NCBI GenBank assembly: GCA_015680685.1
Contig: MNCI01008581.1
Coordinates: 1,194,924-1,256,923 of the forward strand
Direction of reading: 5' to 3'
Length of the DNA stretch: 62,000 nucleotides
From: Gnetum montanum
Lineage: Eukaryota > Streptophyta > Gnetopsida > Gnetales > Gnetaceae
Each line of letters starts with the position of its first letter. The stretch's first letter is position 1. The notes under the pieces are model-generated. The model did no database searches, was not told where the DNA came from, and worked only from the letters and a program-made list of their open reading frames with translations. The position numbers and the translations under genes were made by a program. Positions 12,641 to 24,689 of the stretch are shown piece after piece.

Positions 12641-13249
12641 GGCGCATAGACACAGTGCCATAGGACTAGGAAAGATTACAAGGTATTTTCTTGTAACTCA
12701 TCCTTTTGGCCTTATCTTCCCTACCAACTTCTTGATAAAGATCTTGGAAGAGTAACTTGGCATTAATAATGTGTAACCAGGCTCTTTCCATGATAACAAG
12801 AAGATCACCTTTACTTCATTTTCTGATTTGATTATTAGAAAATCTATGGGATATGACCAACCTACAACAAAAGTGATCATATTACATACCTATTCTACAG
12901 AGTATTCATGTGATTGATCTACCAACTTCAACTAAATTTTGGTATGCTTAAGAGAAGGGATCCCCTAATCAAGATATTGCTGCAATAAGATGAGATTGAC
13001 TTCTGAACTAAAGTCACAAACAACTAGAAAATAATCCTTTTTACCCATTTGGATCTTGACCATGGGATTGCTAGGTTCTAATTGGTTTTCTAGCAAATAT
13101 CCTTCCTTGACCAATTGTGTAGCCACCATGGACATGGAGATGATGATGACATTATCATTAGGTATCATCTTATTATCTCTACTAGATATAGTAGCATAAC
13201 TTATCCCTAAAAAAGATAATACACTTTGATTATGATCAAGGAATTTCAT
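12640..13249 (-). pseudogene. Protease and linker remnant of E0
   Basis: The open minus-strand piece 13249-12965 reads ATQLVKEGYLLE and then VVCDFSSEVNLI. It aligns with the E2/E3 protease segment, where the same place reads LLDSGSSINLI. The catalytic Asp survives, but the D-[ST]-G triad has become D-F-S. The following piece (12880-12698) has GWSYPIDFLIIK, matching SYPVDFLVIQ in E3, then the 'GRAWLS' region in decayed form. RT does not follow. Confidence 0.6.
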
Positions 13250-13299
13250 TAAGACCTATATATGAGCCTCTATCTAGTATGAATGATTTTCCACTCCAT

Positions 13300-15497
13300 A
13301 AGAAGAAGAGGATGATGTAGAACTAGGCCTATGATTCTCATGCCTATACCTGTAATAGAATTTCCTACCATAGGACCTAGAACTTTCTCCTAGCTAATTC
13401 AATAGGAGATTGATAATAATACCTAGATGCATAGATGGAATTAGGATCATTACAACTAGAAATATTACATGATTTAGCTTAGCTTGGTTGTAGTTGACTT
13501 AGTATCACACCTTGCATGGGACTAGGGAATAGAAGTTGCTGCTATTACTACTAGAAAGCCTAGTTGGCAAGATTACTTGGAATAGGTAGGTATTACTAAG
13601 GTATCATTGATAAGGGTTGATGAGCACCTAATTGTGCATCATGAAAGTAGGGATTAGTAGGAAATACCATCTATTGTTGCATTGGAGTCAAAAGATTCCA
13701 TTGAGCAACATCCCAAAGATTTGGAACTTGCCACTGTTAGTACTACTACATGGGAAATATATAGGAACCACTAGGATAATATGAACGACCATGGTATGGG
13801 ATCATCCTTATTTACCTCTTGATGAACCTAGGCTTCAAAGGTACCCCAAAATGTTCCATCTCACCAATCATGTAAGCCATGACTAGGCAACGCTATGAAT
13901 CATGAGAGTCTACCCAATATTCACAAGGATCCTCATCATCAAAGGATGAGAAATCCACATTCAAATCTTCTTGATGCTTTTAGAATAAGAAATAATTTCC
14001 TTAACCTTTTAGTCATACCTATTTTAACATTCATCTAGTGTAACTACTTTGGTTGTAGCTTCAACAATTTTTCCCTCAATGTCCTTGAGAGTAATGAACA
14101 TATTTTCATCCATCACATTCGAAACTTGGTCCACACGATGGGTTAAGTCTATCAAGGCCTTATTTATTCTAATCTAATCTTGCACCAAGGCCTTGACTAT
14201 GGTGGGAGGTTCAAAAATACGTTCAATATTTTTAGCCTTCCATCTGCATGCTAGATCATAGCTGTACTACCACTTTTATCACTTACCTTCTATGATTACA
14301 ATGATATCTAAGAGTGCTTTGATTTGGGACATAGAATTTTTATGCATCTAGCCCATCCTATACATGTCCATGCACTCTCTTCTCTCCTACCTTAGTTCTT
14401 CTACTATATGCATCAACTACTCTCTTTAGCTAAAACCATGGTTTAGACAATAGTAAAGAGTTTTCATGTACCTCTCCATGGTGATGTTAAGAGGTCCACA
14501 CACTTCTTTTCTTCATCTATCCATCTCCTTCTAGATGTTTAAAATTTAGCATTGAAGATTCTAACTATATTTTTCCATCTCTAAATTGATCTTAGAGGCA
14601 AGAATTTGCACCATTTTCTGCATGCTTAATGAAGTGTAGGAAAACAACTACAACTTCTACAAATCACTCATGATCCCTTGGAGATATCAAATGTTGTTAA
14701 ATTCTTGCATATAAAGCTAGGAATCATCACTAGCATATGCTTTATATGTTGGTACATCAGCCATATTGATCAGTTTGATTTTTCTATCATGAACATGCTT
14801 CCTTGTACTATGTACAATTTCAATTAACTCATGATAATCACCCTAGTAAAATAAAAGAGAATCATCATCACCACTAGTAGGTCTAAACAAATGTAAGTGC
14901 TAGAACCTAGAAAGGATGTCATCATTCTTAAGCTCAACCTACACCTAGATTGACAATCCCTAGCCATGATCCATCATGGCAAAGTGGCCCTTTGTCCTTC
15001 TTATCTACTTTAACTTCCTTCTCTCCACCTAAATAATTAGATGAAAAGCTATGGCCGATTGATTTCTTTGCCATTCAATCCTAAAGATCTTGCATGTAAA
15101 AAGGCTCATATTTATCATACATAGGTTCATAAGCTTTGCATGAGGTATGTTCATCCTCTACCCCATGTTAATGAAGACATCTTTAAAATCATTCGATGCA
15201 ACCATGATTGGGTCCCTAAAGAACTAACCATGAGCATCTCTCCACCTTCCCTACTTATCTTGATGATAAGCCAACACAACTAGTGGAAGGATTACATCCT
15301 TTTAATGCTCAAAGTTGACAAAAGTCCTTCATCTTTTTAGAGTCCTTTTAGAGATCTTTGATGGACTCTTAGTGCTATCCACCATCTCATTTGTGTTCAT
15401 AACGTACACAAAACATTAAGAAACATACACTTGATTTGAATAAAAGTTAAAACTAAGAATGTACAAATACTTCTAAGTAATTTACCATTGCTGTCAA
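13300..15497 (-). pseudogene. Gag remnant of E0
   Basis: The minus strand contains broken gag-like coding sequence. Near 13940-13870 a zinc-knuckle relic reads CEYWVDSHDS*RC, that is C-x2-C-x3-H-x4-C with the second Cys changed to Trp and a stop. It lies between the LTR and the protease, where gag should be. Upstream helical pieces (about 14160-14030, VDQVSNVMDEN) may be gag coiled coil. Several stops and frameshifts are present. Confidence 0.5.
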
Positions 15498-16780
15498 TGA
15501 TAGGTATCTCACTAGTTTTGGACCAATGGGATTTATCATACAAATCATAGTGCAATCTAGTTAAAAGCTTCAAAGATGATGTTGAATGAATTTCTAAAAG
15601 CACTTATGTATATCGTTGTGTTCAAGAAATACAAAAGAGATTATAATACATATAATACAAATAAAACTCATATTGCCATGATAGAAGATATGGAGAAATA
15701 TTTATAATTTTATGTTTTATGATTTTTTATGGATTTTATAATTATGAGGAATAAATAATAATAAATACACATGTAACATAGTCCATCTTAGGGACAGGTG
15801 TAATGCTTATGCCATAGTTCCTCCTAAGGATGGGTGTAACACCACATACAAAATTCAAATAAAATGACTTTTAGTCATAATCTTGATGATCCAAAATCAT
15901 GTCATATAGTTATGACCTTCTTTAGAAAGGATGAATTGTCATAGCCTAAGAAAATTAGAATTAAATAAATAGTTTATGATTTTTTTAATTTTTTATGATT
16001 TTTATTATTTTAGTGTTTAAGGTATCAACAATAGAATAATAAAAAATCATAAGCTTTATTCACTATGTAAACACTTGACTTCACATCGACCAATGGTTCT
16101 AGGCTATGTAAGTAAGATAGTACTTTGACAGAGTCTAGCTACACCTAAAAGCAATGACTCAAAAGACACACAAAATAGGAAAGGAAATTAACTACCCAAG
16201 GAAGGAAGAGATCTTCACATGACATCAAATACCAAAAGCTAAATAAAAACATTGAAGACTAAGTTGTCAGGTGCAAGAGCTCATCCTAGTTATTTATAGT
16301 TTTTGCACGAAAATAGAAGGGATTCATCAGCATCTAAGCATCAATAGAGGCTTGTCAACACAACCTGAACTACCCTAGATGCACAATAGACAAAATCAAC
16401 CAAACTAGATCTATTAAGATTGTGCATCAGTGCCCTTAAACTAATACAGGGGTTGCATTAATGCAAGGTAGTCAGTGCATCCCTACCACCAACACCCCCC
16501 ATCCCCCAAGGCACACTTTGCTCTTTTGATTCCAGGTATAAGTTGAAACCTAAGAAGGCATGTCAAAAGGATCCTAGAACATTTGAATGAAGTTGAAATC
16601 ATCCTACATAACTTAGAATTATGCATATAATCTTAGAGTATGACCCAAGGGGCAAGGATGCATCTTGAAGGACCAAGAGCCTCTACCAAACATGCTAGAC
16701 TATAAACATGAGGCATGTGAAACACTTTCCAAATCTAGGACTTACAATCAACTTACAAAATGCCACTAGATGAGTCATCA
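15498..16780 (-). repeat. 5' LTR of E0 (1283 bp)
   Basis: On the minus strand it starts TGATGACTCATC at 16780 and ends CCTATCA at 15498. A TATA box, ACTATAAATA, lies near 16310, about 470 bases in. A primer-binding site should follow at about 15497; the sequence there (TTGACAGCAATGG) only weakly resembles the tRNA-Asp type seen in E1-E3, so the primer is uncertain. The minus-strand frame 15603-15397 is inside or next to the LTR and is not a gene. Confidence 0.75.
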
Positions 16781-16913
16781 GGAACATAATCTACAGCTTA
16801 AGTCTAATGTTACTTTTAATGTAAAGTCAATTAAGATTAAGGATGAAAGAGTAATTAGGCTAAGAAAAAAATTTATAACTCAATCAACTATGGAATGATA
16901 TCACTATCAATAA
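16781..16913. other. Spacer between E0 and E1
   Basis: A short AT-rich stretch between the E0 LTR and the E1 target duplication. Nothing recognised. It should be contiguous with 43377 onward in the pre-insertion sequence. Confidence 0.5.
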
Positions 16914-16918
16914 GAAAC

Positions 16919-17782
16919 GAATGAGCTACAAATGTCCCCTATGCCCAATCATACAAATCACAAGCATTCAATAATGATCTAGTTGAACTCTGAAGACTTA
17001 GTTATCCTAGCGACCACTATTACTAAATATTAAATTATGTAGTTGTACAATCATTTTCTTTCTAACTCACACTTGTGTGTTATCAATGTGTATGATTAAG
17101 TGTAGGTTAAGGCACATGATATATATTTGTATAAATATTTTTATATTTTTCTCTTAACAGCTAGATAACTGAGTAAAGGTTAAGTAATTAAATTTCTAAC
17201 TAATTAACTACTCTATTAACTAGCTTATCCTAACATGGAGTAACTATTCTTGCTTATTGTACACATCCCAAACTCATAATAACACAACTGGATAACCAAG
17301 TAGCTATTTCTGGGTATACCAAATATCCACTACTAGGTTTACCAAGCATTAACACTTTATGCTCAAAGTGGTCATACTCACATGTTCATGATTAATTATA
17401 CTAATTAATTAAAACATTAATGTAAAGTGCTTAGGAAGTAAAGTGCAAGAAAGTTAAGTTAAGTTAGGCAAGTGCTGCATTGGATTTAGGAAATCTCGAT
17501 CTTATTATTATTCATGTCAATGCATTTAGGTACATAGACACTTGAATAAAACTTTGTACAATCTCTTAAATCCACATTGTAGACACTCAAAGAGAAAATA
17601 TTCTAATTTTAGAGAAACAAAACTATAAGATTTCAGCTATAACTATGACTCAATGTGCCATAAATGTGAGGGATGTATGCATTTATATAGACAATGACTA
17701 CATCAACATGAATGTATCTGCATCAATGACGTTACCTCAATGGACTTGCATCAACTCAACTTGTCTTATTAATGTCTCATCA
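16919..17782 (-). repeat. 3' LTR of E1
   Basis: On the minus strand it begins TGATGAGACATT at 17782, after a weak purine-rich tract (gtggtggta). It matches 42535-43371 throughout, for example the shared taagcattaacactttatgc. Its terminal TCATCA has mutated (now gcTCATTC on the minus strand), but the GAAAC duplication next to it fixes the boundary at 16919. Confidence 0.9.
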
Positions 17783-17994
17783 TACCACCACAAGTAACTG
17801 AAAAATCATCCTCAAGTAAACAGACTTAGGATCCAATTTCTTACACAATTGAGAGGTATGAAATTTATTAACTAAAAGATAGACATACAAACTCTTAACT
17901 AACTCTAAGTGCTAAATTATATAAGATTACAAAAACTAGTATCCATTACAATAAAATTTGACACTTTACAAAGACATGATAAAGTTTAAAGATT

Positions 17995-20790
17995 TCCTAG
18001 AGGTGGAGGCTTCTGTGGTATTGATGATCCCTCATCCCATCTTGATGCTACTAAAATTTGAGTTTGACCTACTACTATCGTTGCTTCTATCAAAAGCTTG
18101 AAGGCATTCAAAAGTGCCTTCATTTTCTCTTCTTTGTCATGTGGGTCATACATAGTTCACATAGCTTCGCTAATTAGGTTGGTGGTGGGACATCCCATGG
18201 GGATTCCATTTAGAAAAATAGTTCCTTCATGTTGACAAAAAAAGCTACAAAGGTTTTGTATTTGATGTCAAACATCTTTATCAGGTTTTATAGCACATAG
18301 TAGTCATTCATTATTCCAGCCAAGTTCTCAGCAATAGATTATTTGTCCATGAATCAGCTTCTAAGAACTTCAAGCTTTGTGTTGGCTATCTCCATTTTTT
18401 CTTCTTTGTGATGCTTCAAATCCACCTCATAGAAGAGGTAGGAACTAACCACTTGATTCTCCAATTCACTCTTTGGCATCCCTACTATCAACATTTCTAA
18501 GTATGCATACCAAAGGTTGGCAAGCTCTATGTATTCAATCATCTCTTTAATTTGCAACTCCTTAAGGTAGATTTCAACTTTGTTAAATATGTTTAGTCCA
18601 TCAAAGATGGGCCACCACACATCACCTCTTTATTGAAGTTATTGGAAAGCCTCATTCAATTTCACCTTTACTAATTAAGTTTGTTTTTTCATTAACTTCT
18701 TTCAAGAGTCCAACCTATTCCCTACAGTGATTCTTCATTCATTGAAATTTTAGGGCTTAATTTTTCCAAATGGCCACATCAATGGTAGTTCTTTGGTGAA
18801 GAGCAATGACTTCCTTCATTTAGAAATTATGGCCTTCAACTACCAACCTTCTAAAATCTAGGTTTACCTTAGTAAGCTACTCTTATTACTAGTGTATTAA
18901 TTCAACCTTCTAGTTCTTCTACTCAGCATTTCACAAGTGATGATTGTTCTTATTGAGAACTAAGTTCTCATTTCAGACTTGCGACAAATCTTTGTCAATG
19001 TTGAAGACCATGGCTTTTGACAGGCATGCATCAAAGATCGCTACTTCCTTTGCATTCTTGGTCTCTTAGAGTCTTAACTGAAGCTATAGGAAATTTTAAT
19101 CTCTTGAAAGCTTTGGCCTAAGAATGGTAGGGTTGGAGAGATGGGCACATAAATCTCAAACTTTGATGGCCAACTATTGATTGGTGGAAGTGGACTTCTT
19201 TAGTTGCACTTTGACAATTAACAATTTGTCCCTTGTCTTGAGCAACTATGATTGGTTCATGGTGATTTTGTATAGGATATAAAAGATCTCAAAAAGTGGT
19301 TTCCTAGTTCCAACTAGTCATTCTAATAACTCCTTATGTTAGTTAACATTCATCTGATCACTCTCTACTCCTACGGATGCATGGATGTTTGCCATGGTGG
19401 CAATGTCAAGCATTGATGCCATAGGAGCATTCAAGGCTTCGACTACCCTATCAGCCATCACCTTGGTCGCTTTCTCTTGGCCTTTATGCTACATGACTAA
19501 GATAGTTGCCCCCTCACCTTACTCTAATATGATATAGAAGGTCATGACATTTCCTAAAATTTTAAGAAACCCTTGTTCTAAGATGAATATCATGACCTCC
19601 TTGGCATCAAGATTGGCCCTTGTGGGAACCTAGTTCCTTTAAGCAAAGAACGAAGGAATAGTCTTACTATGTAACTAGCTGAATATCCTTGTGATCTCAT
19701 GTAGGTGGCTCATGGTTGAATGGTAGACAAATGATTCTCCACCACTTACAGAGCCTTGTTGTCACTACAACTATTATTCTCAAAGTTCTTTGATGCATTC
19801 TATAGTTGCAAGCATTTTGGGTGTGGTTTCAAGTGGTGGTGATGATTACTCCTCTTCCTATAGCTTGGTTTTTGCTTTCTCTTTTATCATCTCTTACCAT
19901 GATGTGATAGAAGCATGATGGACCATGTCGTTAGTGTAGCATGCTATCCCTTCCTTCTTGCACAATTTGCAAATAAAGTATGCAAAGGGAAGTTTCTTCC
20001 TTTCCTTCTCATTTTCTTTAAAGTGTTTTTCAATCTCGAAATAAATGAGTTAGGGAAGACTAACTTGGAATTTTCCACTTAGAGCAATGCATGCCTGGGT
20101 AGAGAAGGTTGTCACCTTGTTGGGCCTCACTATTTGATTTAGGTGATAGGCTACAATCTTGAAATATGCATGTTTTACCTTTGTGAGGGCACCATGCTCC
20201 TTATGATTCACTCCATAGTAATGCTAGACTCATTCTTTCTTAGCTTTAGGATCCATCTGTGTAAAGATTTCAGCCAACTCTTCCCCCATATCTGGCAACC
20301 CAAGGATCTCTGGAATGGCCTTAACCAAGTAGGAGATGGTGATGTCTTTTATCTTTACGGGCATGTCTCCCCCATGTATCATTCTCCACTATTGGAGAGA
20401 ACAGGCCACATGAGAGACCCTTATATTTGTATGCAAACTTCTTCTAGTGTTAATTTTAAGAAGGATCCAAAGTTCAACTATTGAAGAAGGGAACTCTTAA
20501 CCTCCTTGATTCTTATTTTCTCTAGGTAGGTGTCTATGAGAGTAACTTCAAGGTTAGGCCTTAGCCTGGGAACTTCATACTACCCAGACTAGCCTGTTTC
20601 TACAATGGGAATCTATTGGACAAATTCCACTTGAGGCTCCTCTCAAAGAGGTCTAGTAGCATGGATTGCCTCCAGTGCTTACTCCTGGGACTTTTGTAGC
20701 TACTGCTATTGGTTCCTTCCTCCTTTTAGTTACTTCAACCTAGGCTGTGAAGGCCCTCCACTTGTGATCCTTGTTTTGATGTTATCTATG
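17995..20790 (-). pseudogene. ORF2 of E1: unknown protein encoded after integrase
   Basis: This decayed frame lies between the internal splice donor and the 3' LTR. Near 20140-20070 it reads VRPNKVTTFSTQACIALSGK, almost identical to E2 ORF2 (RPNKVTTFSTRACATLSGK). Upstream, near 20260, it has EILGLPD, and further on FKENEKERKKLPFAYFI. The middle is polar and helical: the open piece 18620-18354 reads FNKVEIYLKELQIKEMIEYI, matching VEIYLKELQIEEMIKYM in E2. The C-terminus near 18180-18010 has EAM*TMYDP and KMKALLNAF, matching EAMWTMHDP in E2. No hydrophobic membrane segment is evident, so it does not look like an envelope. The N-terminal half may be a plant-transposon-protein domain (Transposase_32-like); function unknown. 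The expected ATG is now ATA. Confidence 0.65.
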
Positions 20791-21059
20791 ATTACAAACA
20801 TGACCCATGATTAGCTTATTACTACATACCCCTTAGTTATTGTGATATCTTTTGCATTAGATCAAGTTATGTTTGGCTTGTTTGGGACCTTGGTTGGTTG
20901 GATTATTTTAATATTATTTTATTTGCTAGCTATTAAAGTTTATGTAATGGTCTTAACCCTTTATGGTAGTTAATTTTTAATATTATTTTAATAGGTTGAC
21001 CATGGGTAGAGAAATTTCAAGAAATTTTATACTTGAAATCAAAGGTTTATGTTGCCCAC

Positions 21060-21215
21060 GATGTAGAGCTTACCTCTAATAGCACAAAGATCAAAAAAAC
21101 AAACTAAATCATGTTAGCAATTTAAGAGTTATAGCTCTTGGAAGGTTCTTGGACTCTAAAAAATTTTAAAAGAGATGATGCGAAAATGGATAAGTGTCAT
21201 CATATATATACTATT
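21060..21215 (-). promoter_or_regulatory. Internal TATA box and splice donor of E1
   Basis: On the minus strand, repeated GTTGATG/CATTGATG motifs (21300-21235) precede TATATATATG (21210-21202). About 130 bases on, TTAGAG|GTAAGC is a strong 5' splice-donor match, with GT at 21073-21072. E2 has the same sequence, GAG|GTAAGCTC, in the corresponding place. ORF2 begins about 280 bases downstream. This arrangement suggests a separate, spliced ORF2 transcript. Confidence 0.5.
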
Positions 21216-22029
21216 TTTGTACTACATCAATGAGGATACATTGATGGGGCTACATCAACTAATCCCATTGCATCAACGAGCCTACGTCAGTGTAGTTGTT
21301 CATAGCCTACTTTTGCATTTGGAAAATGAGGAATTTTGGACGAGTTTGGGAATGAAATGAGAACCTAATGAAAGTTAGAAAAATATATAATGATGACAAC
21401 AACATGTAAGAGGGTAACATTGACTTGGAAAAAGGAGTTTGAGCAAGTTTGAATGAAGTTGACATGCCAAAAGTAAGCAAATCTAGATATCAGAATGCAA
21501 GTGGATGAGGTTGATCGTGCAACTACCCACCAGATAGGAATTTCAACTTAAGGGAGACCAAAGGGAATGCAAGTGGGTCCTCCCCAAAGCAATCATATTC
21601 CTATGATGCCCTTGTATGTCCTAATCCCAAGGAATCCATAGGCACCAAGGATGATTAATGGTTAATTCAAGTTAAAATTCATACCCAATGGAGTAAATTT
21701 CATAATATTATGAGATCTAAATAACAAATATGCCAAACAATCATGATATTAGGCAATGGGGTGGTGTGTCATCAACTATGAATGATGGTAAAGAGAAAAA
21801 ATGATCATTGATTCTTGTCATGGTCATATGAAGTCCTTGTAAAGTGTGCTTAGGGTGATTTAATACCATCCCATCCTCAATCAAGATCAAGCCCATTCAT
21901 TTTCAGTGACTTTGCATTACCATATCTTGATCCTTTAACCATCAATAGTTCATGACAATTTCCAAAAGACAACCACCGCTCTAAGAGAAGAAGCAAGATA
22001 GAAAGTGTCTCAATTAGAGGAGTGTGTTT

Positions 22030-22065
22030 AGGCATCGGTCACATATCTTTCTAGCCCCATAACCA
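22030..22065 (-). other. Conserved post-pol block (E1 copy)
   Basis: The minus strand reads TGGTTATGGGGCTAGAAAGA followed by TATGTGACCGATGCCT. The same block is at 31587 in E2 and 56287 in E3. It is non-coding in all three; its role is unknown. Confidence 0.6.
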
Positions 22066-22632
22066 CTACTTATAGCTCATTATTTTGTCTAAGGTATGTA
22101 CTTTGAATTCATGTGTATTTTCTTTTTTTTACACAAGAACCACACCATGCAAAGATGTTTTTCTTTTAATAGTCAACTTTAGAAGTGTTGAGACCCTAAT
22201 GAAGAAGAATCATAAACTTGAGAAAGAAGTTGGAAATAGAATACCAGTAGTTCCCTTGAAGTCACACCTTTCTTATTCCTTCTTGGTTCATTCCAAGTAT
22301 GTTAGGTAGCTAGATCATTGCTTACTTTTATTTTTAATTAGAAGGATCTCATGCTCTCAAGATGTAGATCCTCTGTAGAATGGATGGAATGGATGAATGT
22401 CATGATCTCACTACCTGTTATCATGAGAAAGTTGAAAACTTGTTAATAAAGATCATTATCCAAAGATAAAAAGATAATTTGGCTAATTAGAAATTCAAGC
22501 ATTTCATTAATTCCTGCATTCTTTAAGTTCTACTAGTATAATAGCAATAATGTTAAATTAAAAGATTTCCTATAAAGTGAGTTAAAAATATTGAAAAGAA
22601 AGATAAAAGAAAAAGGAAAAAAATATATAAAA

Positions 22633-22878
22633 TAATTGATAATAGAGTTAAGAAAATGAAAAACATATGAAAAATGGTGTAAAACAAAAAGGTGAAAATG
22701 GATTAGTCCTCATAAGATTTTAGCATGGGTGACCATCTCCCCAATGACTAAGTTACTAATTGATAAAAGAGTTAAGAAAATGAAAAACGTAAGAAAAATG
22801 ATATAAAACAAAAATGTGAAAATGGGTTAGTCCTCACAAGGTGTTAGCATGGATGACCATCTTCCCAATGACTAAGTT
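22633..22878 (-). repeat. 123-bp tandem duplication at the 3' end of E1 pol
   Basis: Two copies of about 123 bp (22633-22755 and 22756-22878) share 'gagttaagaaaatgaaaaac' and 'gttagtcctcacaaggtgtt' with small differences. Each includes the minus-strand GGGGAGATGGTCA.CCATGCTAA that marks the end of the polyprotein in E2 (30836) and E3 (55643), so the pol terminus is present twice. Confidence 0.85.
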
Positions 22879-22879
22879 G

Positions 22880-23642
22880 AGAGAAGGAGATCCAAAAAAA
22901 TACAGCATGCTTGTGTGGGTGTTGATGTGTTATAGCCACTAGTTACACGAGGTTCTAGAAAAGGTTTTACTTGTTGGCTGTTGAGTAGCAGTTGTTTCTC
23001 TAGGCTTAAACGATGGTAGATCTTTATGGCATCTAAAGGAAAAGTTACATGAATTATGTAAGATCCTTTTCATAACATTTAAAATTTAGTATGTTGAGGT
23101 ACATGCATGGGGTTCTACTAGAGGACCTTATCACCAAGTTGAAACTTAACTCTTTGTATTCATTCATCATGACATTTTTTGGCATGTGCTATTATGCACT
23201 TCATTCATTGTTAAGACTACTTGTCAATTTTTATCTAGTACATCCAGTGTCATGAGGTGTTCTCGTTATGCTAGATTGATGTCAAGGTCAAGCTCAAAAG
23301 CTATTGAAAGTGTATGAAGCTGAGCTTGGATTGGAAGTTTAGGTAACTTCCCGTACATCAACTCCTAAGGAGAATATCCTATAGAAAGTTTCCATGTAGA
23401 TCAATAAGCTCATAGAGCATTGTTAAGTTTCATGCTCCAGTCCTTCCTATACTTACTAATTGTATGTCTCAGTATCTAGGTTATTTTCATATTAGTAACT
23501 TCAGCTTGATCATTAGCTTGGAGGTGATAGGGGGTTATTAGTTTATGTTGCACCACCTAGCATTACATCAGTTTTTGAAAAGTAGCCCCTATAAAATAAG
23601 TTCCATTATCAGAAATAAGTGCTCTTCACACATCAAACCTAT
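22880..23642 (-). pseudogene. Integrase, C-terminal part, of E1 (downstream of the E2 insertion)
   Basis: The minus strand continues the integrase core cut by E2. Near 23610 it reads LISDNGTYF, holding the second catalytic Asp, then LITPYHLQANDQAEVTN near 23530 with the catalytic Glu present. It then passes into the C-terminal region and on to a GDKVL-like segment near 23080 that is typical of the end of Gypsy pol. Several stops are present. The first bases, ATAGG (23642-23638), are one copy of the E2 target duplication. Confidence 0.75.
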
Positions 23643-24537
23643 TGATGAGTCATGGTTGGCCACGACAATAAGGCCCCATTAACGTGGCCCCATCGACACA
23701 TCATTTCATGCATTGATGTGACCCGTCGATGCAGGGTCTATTCTTTCTTATAAATACACACTCACTAGCCACATTTATGGCATCAATAAGTCATAGTATA
23801 ATGAAGCTTTTGCAGTTTTTTTCCATTTGAAAGTTAGAATATTTCCTCGAGTGCCCATAGTAGGATTCATTGAGTGTATGGATCTTTATTTGAGCATTGT
23901 TGTACCTGAGCATGATAGTGTGTATAGTAATAAAGACGAGCTTCTTGACAAACCTTGTAGCATTCTAGATAGTTTAGATGTTTTATGTATGCATTTAATG
24001 CTTTCAATTATTTATTTAATGATTTTCAATAATTAAGCTAATTGAGTAATTAAGTGAGATAAGCTAAATAAATTAAACACATAAGTATGACCACTTCGAA
24101 TCTAACACGTATTCGCTTGGTAATCCCAACAGCATTATTGCTAGGTGCACCTAGTAGCATAGCATTTGGTAACCTAGCAATGGATATGTGGGTTCAGGAC
24201 ATGTATGCAAAGTGGAACCAGATGATTATGTTAGAACTAATTAGAGATCAATTAATTAGTTAAATCAAATTAATCATTAAATTACTTTATCTCTCTCTTT
24301 AAGCACTAAAGAACATAAAACATAAAATGATAAAAATCATATGTCGCAATTACACTTAACCATACCTTTGTACTTCACAAGTCTAATTGGGAAGACAGCA
24401 AACAACCATTAGGGTAAAGTTCATTTCCTAGAAGACTAGTGCACTAGAAATGAGAGAGTCCATAGAATTCAACTAGATTGCATGTGAGTGCTCTATGATT
24501 CATATGGTTGGGCATAGGGGTACCTCACCACTCATCA
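23643..24537 (+). repeat. 5' LTR of E2
   Basis: Starts TGATGAGTCATGG and ends CACTCATCA. The U3 is short. Palindrome-like motifs (CATCGACACATC, GCATTGATGTG, CGTCGATGC) lead to a TATA box, TATAAATACA, at about 23749, roughly 110 bases in. The frame at 23827-24036 lies inside the LTR, recurs in the other LTR copy and is not a gene. Confidence 0.92.
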
Positions 24538-24538
24538 T

Positions 24539-24556
24539 TGGCATCATTGCTGGGGA
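24539..24556 (+). promoter_or_regulatory. Primer-binding site of E2, tRNA-Asp type
   Basis: TGGCATCATTGCTGGGGA, one base after the LTR, is close to the complement of the 3' end of plant tRNA-Asp (TGGCGCCGTTGCCGGGGA) with three or four transition differences. It would prime minus-strand DNA synthesis. Confidence 0.75.
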
Positions 24557-24689
24557 CTCTATTTGTTGACACGTGTGCTATCTAGGTTTAGTGGATATCA
24601 TTAATATCATTGGATGAACCCCAAGCTTGATATCATTCCCAAATAATATAACTATAAAACCACACTAATACTTTAGTTGTTTGCAAAAT

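Larger units (their letters stand above)
6578..16780 (-). mobile_element. Element E0: minus-strand Gypsy-type element, pol missing
   Basis: Direct LTR copies at 15498-16780 and 6578-7194 flank a minus-strand interior. Reading 5'->3' on the minus strand: 5' LTR, gag with a zinc-knuckle remnant (about 13900), protease remnant (about 13000), a post-pol-like spacer, a TATA box with splice donor (10187-9956), a possible second ORF, a purine-rich tract (gaggaaa, 7195-7201) and the truncated 3' LTR. I find no RT, RNase H or integrase motifs between the protease and the spacer, where E1-E3 carry about 3 kb of pol. This suggests an internal deletion and a non-autonomous copy. Confidence 0.6.
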
